Below, one piece after another: positions 1 to 7,443 of a DNA stretch of 13,277 bases. The position numbers and the translations under genes are program-made. A model generated the notes under the pieces. The model was not told where the DNA came from, ran no database searches, and worked only from the letters and a program-made list of their open reading frames with translations. This stretch comes from Acidobacteriota bacterium (GTDB taxonomy: Bacteria > Acidobacteriota > Terriglobia > UBA7540), in assembly GCA_021789565.1 (NCBI GenBank), contig JAJYJL010000072.1:1-13277 (forward strand). The letters are read 5' to 3'. Position 1 is the first letter of the stretch; each line of letters opens with the position of its first letter.

Positions 1-13
1 TGGCAGACCCCAG

Positions 14-42
14 TTTCTATGCGTTATATTGCGAACTATAAA
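14..42 (+). promoter_or_regulatory. weak sigma70-like promoter candidate upstream of the first regulator
   Basis: A TATAAA hexamer at 37-42 lies 17 bases after TTTCTA at 14-19. The -10 match is good but the -35 match is poor (about three of six). If used, transcription would start near position 50, just before the inverted-repeat arm at 60-72, leaving a leader of roughly 175 bases in front of the GTG start at 227. A second -10-like hexamer, TATATT, lies at 25-30. This is a guess from base composition and spacing only. Confidence 0.25.
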
Positions 43-44
43 AT

Positions 45-54
45 ATCGCGCGAT
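45..54. promoter_or_regulatory. perfect 10-base palindrome ATCGCGCGAT
   Basis: ATCGCGCGAT reads identically on both strands and stands out in an AT-rich stretch. It lies just downstream of the best -10 candidate (37-42), where a repressor or autoregulator could bind. No known operator is recognised. A 10-base palindrome can also occur by chance. Confidence 0.25.
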
Positions 55-59
55 GTATT

Positions 60-223
60 GTTCCTAACCTTTGGGAGAGAGGATCAAGCTCTTGATCTGT
101 TTTTCTCTGCCGTGAGACTGTGCCTGCGGTCACTGCGCTCTCCTGCAAGTCACTTAAAAAATGAGCAACTCTCTCAATTGCTGCTGAGTTGACCGTCAAG
201 ACTAAAAATGAGAGGTTAGGGAC
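60..223 (+). promoter_or_regulatory. leader region enclosed by a 13-base inverted repeat that covers the ribosome-binding region
   Basis: GTTCCTAACCTTT (60-72) can pair along its full length with AGAGGTTAGGGAC (211-223): eleven Watson-Crick pairs and two G-U pairs. The 3' arm contains the purine-rich AGGTTAGGG that would serve as ribosome-binding site for the GTG at 227. Inside the loop, GAGAGAG (75-81) can pair with CTCTCTC (169-175), and the overlapping GGGAGAG (73-79) with CTCTCCT (138-144). CGGTCA (127-132) can pair with TGACCG (190-195). These alternatives, together with the hairpin at 82-97, suggest a folded, possibly regulatory leader. It matches no riboswitch class I recognise. Confidence 0.35.
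82..105 (+). terminator. terminator-like hairpin with T-rich tail
   Basis: GATCAAG (82-88) and CTTGATC (91-97) are perfect inverted repeats, giving a stem of about 6 pairs with a 4-base loop. The + strand then runs into TGTTTTTCTCT (98-108). The T run follows only on the + strand. It could end a gene lying upstream of the window, or act as an attenuator inside the leader of the regulator at 227. It lies within the larger inverted repeat 60-72/211-223. Confidence 0.5.
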
Positions 224-226
224 ACG

Positions 227-886
227 GTGAGCATCCAGGTCAGCATTTTCCTTCTTGCCCAGAATCGCCTTCTTCTGGAGGCCCTTACAAGGATCCTTCG
301 AAAAAAAAGCGAATTTGTTGTGGTCCAGGCCTCTGCTTGCACGTCCGAGACCGCCAGGTTGGTACAGGAATCTGACTGCGAAGTCTTAATGATTGACTCT
401 TCGGTAACGGATGTCTTTGGGTTCCAGATGGTCCAGGATATTGTGAGGTCGGTGGACGGGCTGAAGGCCCTGATGATTGGCATGGAATGGGAGGAGGAAA
501 CTTTCCTGAAAGCCGTTGGCGCCGGGGTTGCGGGCTACGTCTTAAAGGATGCCTCGGCCATGGATGTGGTGGCTGCCATCCGGGCCGTGACGCGGGATGA
601 GGCGGTATGCCCGCCTCGCCTTTGCCGAACTCTTTTCCGCTATGTTGCCGCGACGTGCACAAACCTGCCCAGCATGCGGGTGAAATCGCAGTTAGGGTTG
701 ACTCGCCGCCAGCAACAACTGGTGCCCTTGCTTGCCCAGGGCCTGACGAATAAAGAGATTGCCCTCCATTTGAATCTTTCCGAACAGACCGTCAAGAACC
801 ATGTCCATCGTATGCTGCAGAAAGTCGGGGCTGATGACCGTCTTTCCGTGGTTGAGATGGTCAGGGCCAGTCAGGTCGTTCTATAA
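227..886 (+). CDS. NarL/FixJ-type LuxR-family transcriptional regulator with degraded receiver
   Basis: A 219-residue protein with a response-regulator layout: an N-terminal receiver-like domain (about 4-122) and a C-terminal LuxR-type helix-turn-helix (about 157-213). The HTH is well conserved, with GLTNKEIALHLNLSEQTVKNH at 172-192 and a recognition helix near 185-195. In the receiver, Asp57 sits at the phospho-acceptor position and Lys107 at the conserved lysine. The acidic pair that binds Mg2+ is replaced by Ala11-Gln12, and the usual Ser/Thr switch residue is Gly85. Phosphorylation control is therefore doubtful. The first in-frame usable start is GTG 227, preceded by AGGTTAGGG. It stands immediately upstream of the export genes and is the obvious candidate regulator of the locus. 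DNA-binding regulator: near certain; target: inferred. Confidence 0.9.
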   Translation: MSIQVSIFLLAQNRLLLEALTRILRKKSEFVVVQASACTSETARLVQESDCEVLMIDSSVTDVFGFQMVQDIVRSVDGLKALMIGMEWEEETFLKAVGAGVAGYVLKDASAMDVVAAIRAVTRDEAVCPPRLCRTLFRYVAATCTNLPSMRVKSQLGLTRRQQQLVPLLAQGLTNKEIALHLNLSEQTVKNHVHRMLQKVGADDRLSVVEMVRASQVVL

Positions 887-889
887 GCC

Positions 890-908
890 CCAAGGCTGCT
901 TTTTCCTG
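890..908 (+). terminator. weak terminator-like hairpin after the LuxR-family gene
   Basis: AGCC-CCAA-GGCT forms a 4-pair hairpin a few bases after the stop at 884-886 and is followed by GCTTTTTCC. The stem is short, so termination would be partial at best. The rest of the gap to the next gene holds a dyad TGGAA-T-TTCCA (926-936) and two TGGTAC direct repeats, with no convincing promoter. Confidence 0.3.
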
Positions 909-1073
909 CACTCAGGACAATCCCCTGGAATTTCCATTAGACCGGAATTGGTACTTTAGCGGCTCAGCGTACTGGTACAGATCTAACCGGGTCAACCCTT
1001 TTGGCCCCACTCTTCTTTGAATCTACCCCTCCCGCGGCTACCTGTCGATAACAAAGGGGTAATGGAGAGCCGC

Positions 1074-1454
1074 ATGACAAGAAACGTACGCGTGCTGGTT
1101 GCCAACCGGCCCAGGATGATCCGCGAACTCCTTCTGGCAACGATCGCCGACCAACCCGACATCGAGGTGGTGGGTGAAGTTCAGAATGAGGCGGACATCT
1201 TTTCCGCCGCCGAGCAGGAGCAGCCGGACTTTTTGATCGTCACGCTGGACAATCCGCATTCTCGTCCAGCCGTGTGTGACATATTGCTGGAAAAATTTCC
1301 CAACATGAAGATTCTCGCTCTGGCGCCCGAGCGCAACAGCAGCGTTTTCTATTGGGCATCCATCAATATCCATTCCTTTGATGTGGAGGCTTCCGAAGAA
1401 GGAATTCTCGGTGTCCTCCGGGGCCCTGGACGGCGCGCAGGAGGCTATCAGTGA
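1074..1454 (+). CDS. stand-alone receiver-like (pseudo-receiver) protein
   Basis: A 126-residue protein the size of a single CheY-like receiver, with no output domain. The N-terminus (RVLVANRPRMIRELLLATIA) and the stretch up to PDFLIVTLDNP match the first strands and helix of NarL-type receivers. The acidic pair is replaced by Ala10-Asn11, the phospho-acceptor position holds Thr57 (an Asp lies two residues on at 59), and no conserved lysine is visible. It probably cannot be phosphorylated and may act by binding a partner. ATG 1074 is chosen because GGAG at 1064-1067 lies 6 bases ahead. ATG 1062 (four residues longer, behind AAAGGGG) is the alternative. Its TGA overlaps the GTG of the SLBB gene by four bases, suggesting translational coupling and a role in controlling export or synthesis. 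Confidence 0.75.
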   Translation: MTRNVRVLVANRPRMIRELLLATIADQPDIEVVGEVQNEADIFSAAEQEQPDFLIVTLDNPHSRPAVCDILLEKFPNMKILALAPERNSSVFYWASINIHSFDVEASEEGILGVLRGPGRRAGGYQ

Positions 1455-4400
1455 GCTTTTGTCTTAAGAACACGCCATGTTTCTCTGTCTGGCGCGCAGG
1501 GGTCACAAGGGGTGCGGCGCTGCTTGCGGTGGCCGTGGCTGCGTCGTCCCTGGCGCTGTTGGCACAGCAGCAACCGGAGCCATCCTCATCACGAGCGCAG
1601 CATGGGCAGATCAACCGGGATTCCGACCTTGCACAGGTGTCCAACCTGGCCCGGCAAAACCTCGAATACATTGCCGCATCCGCGCAGGAGATCGAGGCGG
1701 TGCTGGACAATCAGCCCGGTCTATTGGTGGAACTGCAGCACTGGATGGTGCGCGACGCCACGGACCACGGCCAGATGGTGGACGAAAACGAGATGAGCAA
1801 GGATGGCATCTTTGCCCGCCTGGAGGCCGGCCTCAAGTTTCGGGCTGTGGCAACCCGCCTGTTGCAGCGTTACGGCTACCTGACGCCTGAAGTCAATCCC
1901 AATTCGCAGATGGGAAAGCGGCAACAGATCCAATTTCTGGCGGAGGAGAATCGGCTCCAGAAGGGGCCCTCCCGCCAGGGCCCGCCTGCCTACTATCCAT
2001 GGCCGGCCCAGTTCTACCCGGTGTACAGCCCGGGTTCGGCTGCAAACCAGGGGACGCGGAGGTCTCCGCAGGCCCAGCCGGAGCTTGCCGTTCCAGAGTT
2101 GGGGCCGGCGCCAGGCGCGCTGTCGACTACTGCAAGTTTTCCACCGCTTTTAACGACGCAGATGGAAAGCAACAGCAGCCGCGCTCAAATGGAACAGCAA
2201 TTTCGTGAACAGGGACCTGAATCGCCCGGACCCCCGCAAGGCACGCAGGCGCGTCCATGGCAAAACTCTCCTTACTACCGGCAGACGGGCGCGAGCTATC
2301 AGGAACGGACGACCCGGCCGCCTGTGGTTCATCGCCCCAACCCGTATTCGGATATTCCCTCGCTCTACGATCTTTACGAGCAGGTTTCTCCCCACTCGCC
2401 GAAGCTCCGCCGTTTTGGTCTGGAGGTTTTTGAAAATGCCCCTGTGGACACGTCAGAGCTTCCCATGGACCTCCCTGCGGGTCCCAACTACGTGGTGGGT
2501 CCAGGAGACGGGTTGAGCATCAACCTGTGGGGAAGCGTGGCGTCACGTTTGTACCGGGTAGTTGACCGCGAAGGCCGGTTGTCGCTGCCGGAGGTTGGCC
2601 CACTGATGGTGAGCGGAGAAACGATGGGCCAGGTGCAGGACCGGGTGCAGCAGGCGCTGCGGACCCAGTTCCGCGATGTTTCCGCGGATGTCAGTCTGGC
2701 GCGGCTCCGCACGGTTCGTGTTTACGTGGTGGGCGAAGTCAGGTATCCCGGCGCCTATGACATCAGTTCGCTCTCGACACCGCTGAATGCGCTGTTTGCC
2801 GCGGGCGGACCGACGCCGGAAGGTTCCCTGCGGATGGTGAAGCATTACCGGGGCAAGGAACTGGTCCAGAGCGTCGACCTTTACGACCTGTTATTGCACG
2901 GCGTGCGCTCAGACCTGATAGGGCTGGAAAACGGCGACACCATCCTGGTGCCTCCGGTCGGTCCGGAGGTCAAGGTTGAAGGAATGGTTCGGAGGCCGGC
3001 CATTTATGAACTGCACGGAGAAAAGGCGCTGGCGCAGGTCCTTCAACTGGCCGGCGGCATCCTTCCCACAGCCGCTCTGCGGCACATTGAAGTCCAGCGC
3101 GTGGTGGCGCATGAAAAAAGGACGATGCTGAGCCTGAACATCCGTGACCCGAAAGGCTCGGCAGAAATCAATCAGCAGCTCGAGTCTTTTGCTGTTCATG
3201 ACGGCGATGTCATTCGCATTTTCCCCATCGCGCCCTACAACCAGGATTCTGTTTATCTCGAAGGACATGTGCTGCGGCCGGGCCGTTACTCCTACCATCC
3301 CGGAATGCGGCTGGGCGACCTGATTTCATCGTACACCGACCTGTTGCCCGAGCCGGCCAAACATTACGCGGAAATCATTCGCCTGAAGGCGCCTGACTAC
3401 GCTCCAAGCGTTGAAAGTTTTGACCTGGCCTCGGCGCTGGCCTATCCCCAAACCTCTCCCAGGCTCGAACCGCTCGATACGGTCAGGATCTTCAGCCGGT
3501 TTGATTTCCATTATGCGCCGGTCGTGACGGTGGGCGGCGACGTGCGATATCCCGGGAGCTACCGTACCGCAGGGGCGGTCCGTGTGCGGGACGCGATTTA
3601 CCAGGCGGGAGGCGTTGCTCCGGACGCCTCCCTCGACTCTGCCCAGTTGGTGCGCAACCTGCCGGGCGGCAAGCTGAAGATCATAAACATCAACCTGCGC
3701 GAAGCATTGAATGGGGACCCACTTGAAAACGTATTGCTCGAATCGCGCGACAGCATCCTGGTGCATCAGAGCCCCCTGAAGGCTGACCCGCCCAGTGTTT
3801 ATGTGGTTGGGCAGGTTGTGCGGCCGGGACGTTTTCCGCTGACAGCGAACTTGCGGGTGGCCGACCTGGTGGGACTGGCGGGCGGACTGAAACGCAGCGC
3901 TGACAGGCAAACGGCTGACCTGACGACCTACAACACCAATGGCCAGAATCCCGGAACAAGCAATCACCAGCGGATCAACCTGCAGGCGGCGCTGACAGGA
4001 ACTGAAACTCAGAATCCGGTCCTCAAGGATGGAGATGTACTGACCATCAGGGAACTTCCCAGTTGGAATGACATTGGCGCTTCGATCACGATCCGCGGGG
4101 AGGTCAGGCACCCGGGAACCTACGGGATCTCTCCCGGCGAGCGGCTGAGTTCGGTGCTGCAGCGCGCCGGCGGGTTCCTGCCCACAGCTTATCCGCAGGC
4201 CGCGGTGCTTGATCGCCCCGAAGTAAGGCAGTTGCAGGAGAAGAGCCGGGACGAACTCATCCGGCAGGTCGAGCAAAACGCCACGAACGTGAAAGTTTCC
4301 ATCACTGAAGGTGCATCGGAGCAGGCGGCACTGCAAAAAGCAGCAATCGAGCAACACCAGCAGGTTCTTGAGGCCCTGCGGAAAGCTCCAGTCACCGGAC

Positions 4401-4840
4401 GTCTGGTTGTCCATCTCAACCACAATCCGTGGTCGTTTGCCAACTCGGTGGATGACATACAGGTGCGGGCGGGTGACACGCTTTTCATTCCCAAGCGGCC
4501 CGATTTTGTGGTGATCACAGGGCAGGTTTACAACTCGAACGCCATTACCTATGAGCCGGGCAGGACGGCGGGATGGTACCTGAGCAGGGCGGGCGGTGTG
4601 ACCGGCCTGGGCGATAAGAAGGCGATCTTTATCGTTCGAGCGAATGGCTCTGTGGTTAGCGGGAAGGGCGGCATGAACAGTTGGTGGCGTGGCGATGTGC
4701 TATCCGCGCGGATGGGCCCCGGCGACACCATCGTTGTTCCCGAAAAGCCCATCGGGGGTTCAACCCTCTGGAAGAACCTGATACAGATCAGCCAGATTGC
4801 TTCCTCGTCGGCCATCGCCGCTGCCGTGGCCACACGCTAA
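1451..4840 (+). CDS. large SLBB-domain polysaccharide export protein (Wza-like, periplasm/outer membrane)
   Basis: A 1129-residue exported protein. A signal peptide (about 1-38) has a basic start, the core GAALLAVAVAASSLALLA, and then QQQ. No cysteine lies at the cleavage site, so unlike E. coli Wza it is not an obvious lipoprotein. Residues 40-340 are rich in Pro, Gln and Ser. A Poly_export domain begins at GPNYVVGPGDG (344). Seven SLBB-type units follow, each opening with a VxGxVxxPGxY-like motif: near 422, 507, 601, 691, 783, 879 and 1020, the last degenerate. The sixth is interrupted by a helical, charged insertion (about 926-978). The C-terminus (WKNLIQISQIA...) is a possible membrane helix. 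GTG 1451 overlaps the preceding stop in GTGA. The family forms channels that carry polysaccharide through the periplasm and outer membrane; Wza is about 380 residues, so this version is about three times as long. Confidence 0.93.
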   Translation: MSFCLKNTPCFSVWRAGVTRGAALLAVAVAASSLALLAQQQPEPSSSRAQHGQINRDSDLAQVSNLARQNLEYIAASAQEIEAVLDNQPGLLVELQHWMVRDATDHGQMVDENEMSKDGIFARLEAGLKFRAVATRLLQRYGYLTPEVNPNSQMGKRQQIQFLAEENRLQKGPSRQGPPAYYPWPAQFYPVYSPGSAANQGTRRSPQAQPELAVPELGPAPGALSTTASFPPLLTTQMESNSSRAQMEQQFREQGPESPGPPQGTQARPWQNSPYYRQTGASYQERTTRPPVVHRPNPYSDIPSLYDLYEQVSPHSPKLRRFGLEVFENAPVDTSELPMDLPAGPNYVVGPGDGLSINLWGSVASRLYRVVDREGRLSLPEVGPLMVSGETMGQVQDRVQQALRTQFRDVSADVSLARLRTVRVYVVGEVRYPGAYDISSLSTPLNALFAAGGPTPEGSLRMVKHYRGKELVQSVDLYDLLLHGVRSDLIGLENGDTILVPPVGPEVKVEGMVRRPAIYELHGEKALAQVLQLAGGILPTAALRHIEVQRVVAHEKRTMLSLNIRDPKGSAEINQQLESFAVHDGDVIRIFPIAPYNQDSVYLEGHVLRPGRYSYHPGMRLGDLISSYTDLLPEPAKHYAEIIRLKAPDYAPSVESFDLASALAYPQTSPRLEPLDTVRIFSRFDFHYAPVVTVGGDVRYPGSYRTAGAVRVRDAIYQAGGVAPDASLDSAQLVRNLPGGKLKIININLREALNGDPLENVLLESRDSILVHQSPLKADPPSVYVVGQVVRPGRFPLTANLRVADLVGLAGGLKRSADRQTADLTTYNTNGQNPGTSNHQRINLQAALTGTETQNPVLKDGDVLTIRELPSWNDIGASITIRGEVRHPGTYGISPGERLSSVLQRAGGFLPTAYPQAAVLDRPEVRQLQEKSRDELIRQVEQNATNVKVSITEGASEQAALQKAAIEQHQQVLEALRKAPVTGRLVVHLNHNPWSFANSVDDIQVRAGDTLFIPKRPDFVVITGQVYNSNAITYEPGRTAGWYLSRAGGVTGLGDKKAIFIVRANGSVVSGKGGMNSWWRGDVLSARMGPGDTIVVPEKPIGGSTLWKNLIQISQIASSSAIAAAVATR

Positions 4841-4845
4841 AGACT

Positions 4846-4850
4846 GGGAG
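4846..4850 (+). promoter_or_regulatory. ribosome-binding site that fixes a TTG start
   Basis: GGGAG ends 5 bases before TTG 4856. This start keeps the basic MRK head of the signal peptide, whereas the next in-frame start, ATG 4877, would remove it. The previous gene ends in the same reading frame at TAA 4838-4840, only 15 bases upstream. Confidence 0.65.
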
Positions 4851-4855
4851 TTCAT

Positions 4856-7396
4856 TTGCGGAAATCACTGGTCGTTATGTGCCTGATTCTGATGACTTCG
4901 GTGCCGGCCCTGGGGCAGACCAAAGCGCGAAGCAAACTTGCGCCGTCCATGCCCGGGGCGCCCGTTCGTCGTCATCCGCAGCCGGACTGGTGGGGACATC
5001 ACAAGAAGGGGCGGCAATTCACTTTCTCCCCGGACGAATACCAAAACCAGGTGGGGATCCCTCTGATGAAGCATATTGCCGGCGACCAGAGAGCCATCTG
5101 GACCAGCCCATTCCATCTGCGCCTGCATGACGCCAACTGGCTGGTGCCCCTGGGTGGGCTGGCCGCAGCCCTGCTGGCCACCGATACCGCAACCAGCCGG
5201 AGTTTTGCCAGTTCTCCTAACCGGATCAGCCAGGGCCGGAGCTTTTCGAACATGGGAGCGGCGGCCCTGATCGGCACCGCGGGCAGCATGTACCTGTGGG
5301 GCAAGGTGCGCCACAACGAGCACATGCGGGAGACGGGCCTGCTGAGTGGCGAAGCGGTGATCGACAGTTATCTGGCCGCAACCGCCATCAAGAACGCGGC
5401 CGGCCGTGAGCGTCCCTACGTCGGCAATGCCGGGGGGCGCTTCAGGCAGGGAGGGAATTCCTTTCCGTCGGAGCACGCCACTGCCGCCTGGTCGGCAGCC
5501 GGCGTCCTGGCGCATGAGTATCCCGGTCCCCTGACCAAACTCTTTGCTTACGGGTTGGCGTCGGCCATCAGCGCTTCGCGCGTGACAGGCAAAGAACATT
5601 TTCCGTCGGACGTGCTGGTGGGCAGCGTACTGGGCTATCTGATTGCCCAGCACGTTTACCATGCGCACCACAATCCTGAAATCTGGGGCGACAGTTGGCA
5701 GATGCCCGGGCGCGGAGGCGGCGAGGAACACGACCGGCGGACGGAGAACATGGGTTCGCCCTACGTGCCGCTGGACAACTGGGTATATCCGGTGATAGAG
5801 CGGCTGGAGGCGATGGGTTACGTGCAGACGGCGATGCTGGGCATGCGGCCGTGGACCCGCCTGGAATGTGCCCGCCTGGTGGAAGAGGCCGCTGACCGGC
5901 GGAGATCGCAAGAAAAGGCCCCGCTGGTGGCAGACCGCCTGATCGGGAGCCTGCAAAAAGAGTTCGCCGACGCGCTGGGCCTGCTGGGCGGCGCCCGCAA
6001 CCGGAGTCTTGAACTCGAATCCGTTTACACTCGCTTCACGGGGATTACGGGCCAGCCGTTGACCGACGGATATCATTTCGGCCAGACCCTCACCAACGAC
6101 TTCGGCCGCCCTTACGGCGAAGGATTTAACAGTGTCACCGGGCTCTCGGGCTGGGCTTCCTCCGGACCTTTCACGGCTTATCTGCGGGGCGAATACCAGC
6201 ATGCGCCGGCAGGGCCGATGCTTCCCTTGGGGGCCCGGCAATTTATCTCAAACATAGACTCCGGCCTGCCGCTGGCGCCGTCTCAGATGTGGCCGTCGGC
6301 GGATCGTTTTCGCGCGCTGGACGCCTATGTGGCGATGAACTTTGAAAACTGGCAGATATCGTTTGGAAAGCAGAGTCTCTGGTGGGGGCCGGGCCAGGGC
6401 GGCTCCATGATGTTCAGCGACAACGCCGAGCCCGTGACCATGCTTCGCATCAGCCGGGTGAGCCCCGTCAAACTGCCGGGCATCTTCGGATGGTTGGGGC
6501 CGGTGCGAACGGAATTCTTTGTGGGGCGGCTCAGCGGACAGGACTTTGTCTATGGCGCGCCGACCGGGCTGCTCGGCAAGTGGAACCAGCCGCTTTCAGA
6601 CCAGCCGATGATTCACGGAGAAAAAATCAGTTTCAAGCCGTCACCAAACCTGGAATTCGGATTTTCAAGTACAGCGTTGTTTGCAGGGGCGGGCGTACCC
6701 TTCACCTCCAAGACTTTTTTGCGCAGTCTCTTCTCGACCGGGAACGGCACGCCGGGATGTTATGAGATCAGCGCGGTGTGCCCGCAAATCGATCCCGGCG
6801 ACCGCCGGTCGGGTTTTGATTTGAGCTACCGGCTGCCTGGTCTGCGGAACTGGGTGACGTTTTATACGGACTCGTTCACTGACGACGAGTTTTCTCCGGT
6901 TGCCTATTTTGACCGGTCTGCCAACAGCGCGGGGCTCTACTTTTCTCATCTGCCCAAATTGCCGAAATTTGATCTGCGCCTGGAAGGTGTTTATACCGAC
7001 AACCCGATCGGCAACGCCACCAACAACCTTTGTTGCGGCTTTTACTATTTTAACGGCCGCTACCGGAACGGTTATACCAACGACGGCAACCTGATGGGAA
7101 GTTGGATCGGGCGCGACAGTCAGGGCGAGCAGGCCTGGCTGACGTACTGGCAGGGTCCGCGCAGTTATGTCCGGTTCCGGTACCGGCACCAGAAAGTGAG
7201 CCAGCAGTTTGTTCCCTACGGAGGAACCGTGAACGACGGCGGCGTGCAAGCTGGTTTGTGGCTTGGCCGGGAGCTCAGCGTCTCGGCGTCACTGCAGTAT
7301 GAGAAGTGGGACTTTCCGGTTCTTCGTCCCGGGCCCGCTTCAAATTTCAGCTCCTCGGTGCAACTTACTTACTGGCCGCGATGGCGGTTCCAGTGA
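4856..7396 (+). CDS. fusion of PAP2-family phosphatase and Wzi-like capsule-assembly outer-membrane barrel
   Basis: An 846-residue exported protein; the signal peptide is about 1-20 (MRKSLVVMCLILMTSVPALG). Residues about 90-285 are a PAP2-type acid phosphatase domain with all three motifs: KX6RP at Lys179-Arg186-Pro187, PSEH at 204-207 (the PSGH motif) and SRX5HX3D at Ser241, Arg242, His248 and Asp252. After about residue 300 (YVPLDNWVYPVIERLEAMGY) the rest resembles Wzi capsule-assembly proteins. Support includes the signature KQSLWWGPGQGGSMMFSDNA and a long run of alternating, aromatic-rich beta-strands ending in WPRWRFQ, as expected for an outer-membrane barrel. Wzi binds capsule at the cell surface; PAP2 enzymes remove phosphate from lipid or small phospho-substrates such as undecaprenyl diphosphate. 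How the two parts cooperate is unknown. It lies 15 bases after the SLBB gene, so the two are very likely co-transcribed. Confidence 0.88.
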   Translation: MRKSLVVMCLILMTSVPALGQTKARSKLAPSMPGAPVRRHPQPDWWGHHKKGRQFTFSPDEYQNQVGIPLMKHIAGDQRAIWTSPFHLRLHDANWLVPLGGLAAALLATDTATSRSFASSPNRISQGRSFSNMGAAALIGTAGSMYLWGKVRHNEHMRETGLLSGEAVIDSYLAATAIKNAAGRERPYVGNAGGRFRQGGNSFPSEHATAAWSAAGVLAHEYPGPLTKLFAYGLASAISASRVTGKEHFPSDVLVGSVLGYLIAQHVYHAHHNPEIWGDSWQMPGRGGGEEHDRRTENMGSPYVPLDNWVYPVIERLEAMGYVQTAMLGMRPWTRLECARLVEEAADRRRSQEKAPLVADRLIGSLQKEFADALGLLGGARNRSLELESVYTRFTGITGQPLTDGYHFGQTLTNDFGRPYGEGFNSVTGLSGWASSGPFTAYLRGEYQHAPAGPMLPLGARQFISNIDSGLPLAPSQMWPSADRFRALDAYVAMNFENWQISFGKQSLWWGPGQGGSMMFSDNAEPVTMLRISRVSPVKLPGIFGWLGPVRTEFFVGRLSGQDFVYGAPTGLLGKWNQPLSDQPMIHGEKISFKPSPNLEFGFSSTALFAGAGVPFTSKTFLRSLFSTGNGTPGCYEISAVCPQIDPGDRRSGFDLSYRLPGLRNWVTFYTDSFTDDEFSPVAYFDRSANSAGLYFSHLPKLPKFDLRLEGVYTDNPIGNATNNLCCGFYYFNGRYRNGYTNDGNLMGSWIGRDSQGEQAWLTYWQGPRSYVRFRYRHQKVSQQFVPYGGTVNDGGVQAGLWLGRELSVSASLQYEKWDFPVLRPGPASNFSSSVQLTYWPRWRFQ

Positions 7397-7430
7397 ACGG
7401 AACTGAAAAGTGTGATGCGGACGTTTCTTA

Positions 7431-7436
7431 GAGGGA
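7431..7436 (+). promoter_or_regulatory. ribosome-binding site that fixes a TTG start
   Basis: GAGGGA lies 7 bases before TTG 7444. An in-frame TAG at 7429-7431 rules out any earlier start. The next candidate, ATG 7471, has no purine-rich sequence at a suitable distance. Confidence 0.6.
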
Positions 7437-7443
7437 AGAAGGC

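Noticed and set aside
1..16. TGGCAG at the window start as the -24 element of a sigma54 promoter
   Set aside because: No GC of a -12 element at the required spacing; AGTTT lies there instead.
1017..1073. TTG 1017 as the start of the pseudo-receiver gene
   Set aside because: No ribosome-binding site, and the added residues are not part of a receiver fold; ATG 1074 has GGAG at the right distance.
3326..4423. Long open frame on the minus strand (365 residues) opposite the SLBB gene
   Set aside because: No family resemblance; it lies wholly inside the SLBB repeats, which clearly code on the + strand.
4865..6241. Long open frame on the minus strand (458 residues) opposite the PAP2-Wzi gene
   Set aside because: It is a by-product of GC-rich codons in the + strand gene. 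It has no recognisable domain and a low-complexity Arg/Pro/Gly-rich translation, and the + strand frame has complete PAP2 and Wzi motifs.
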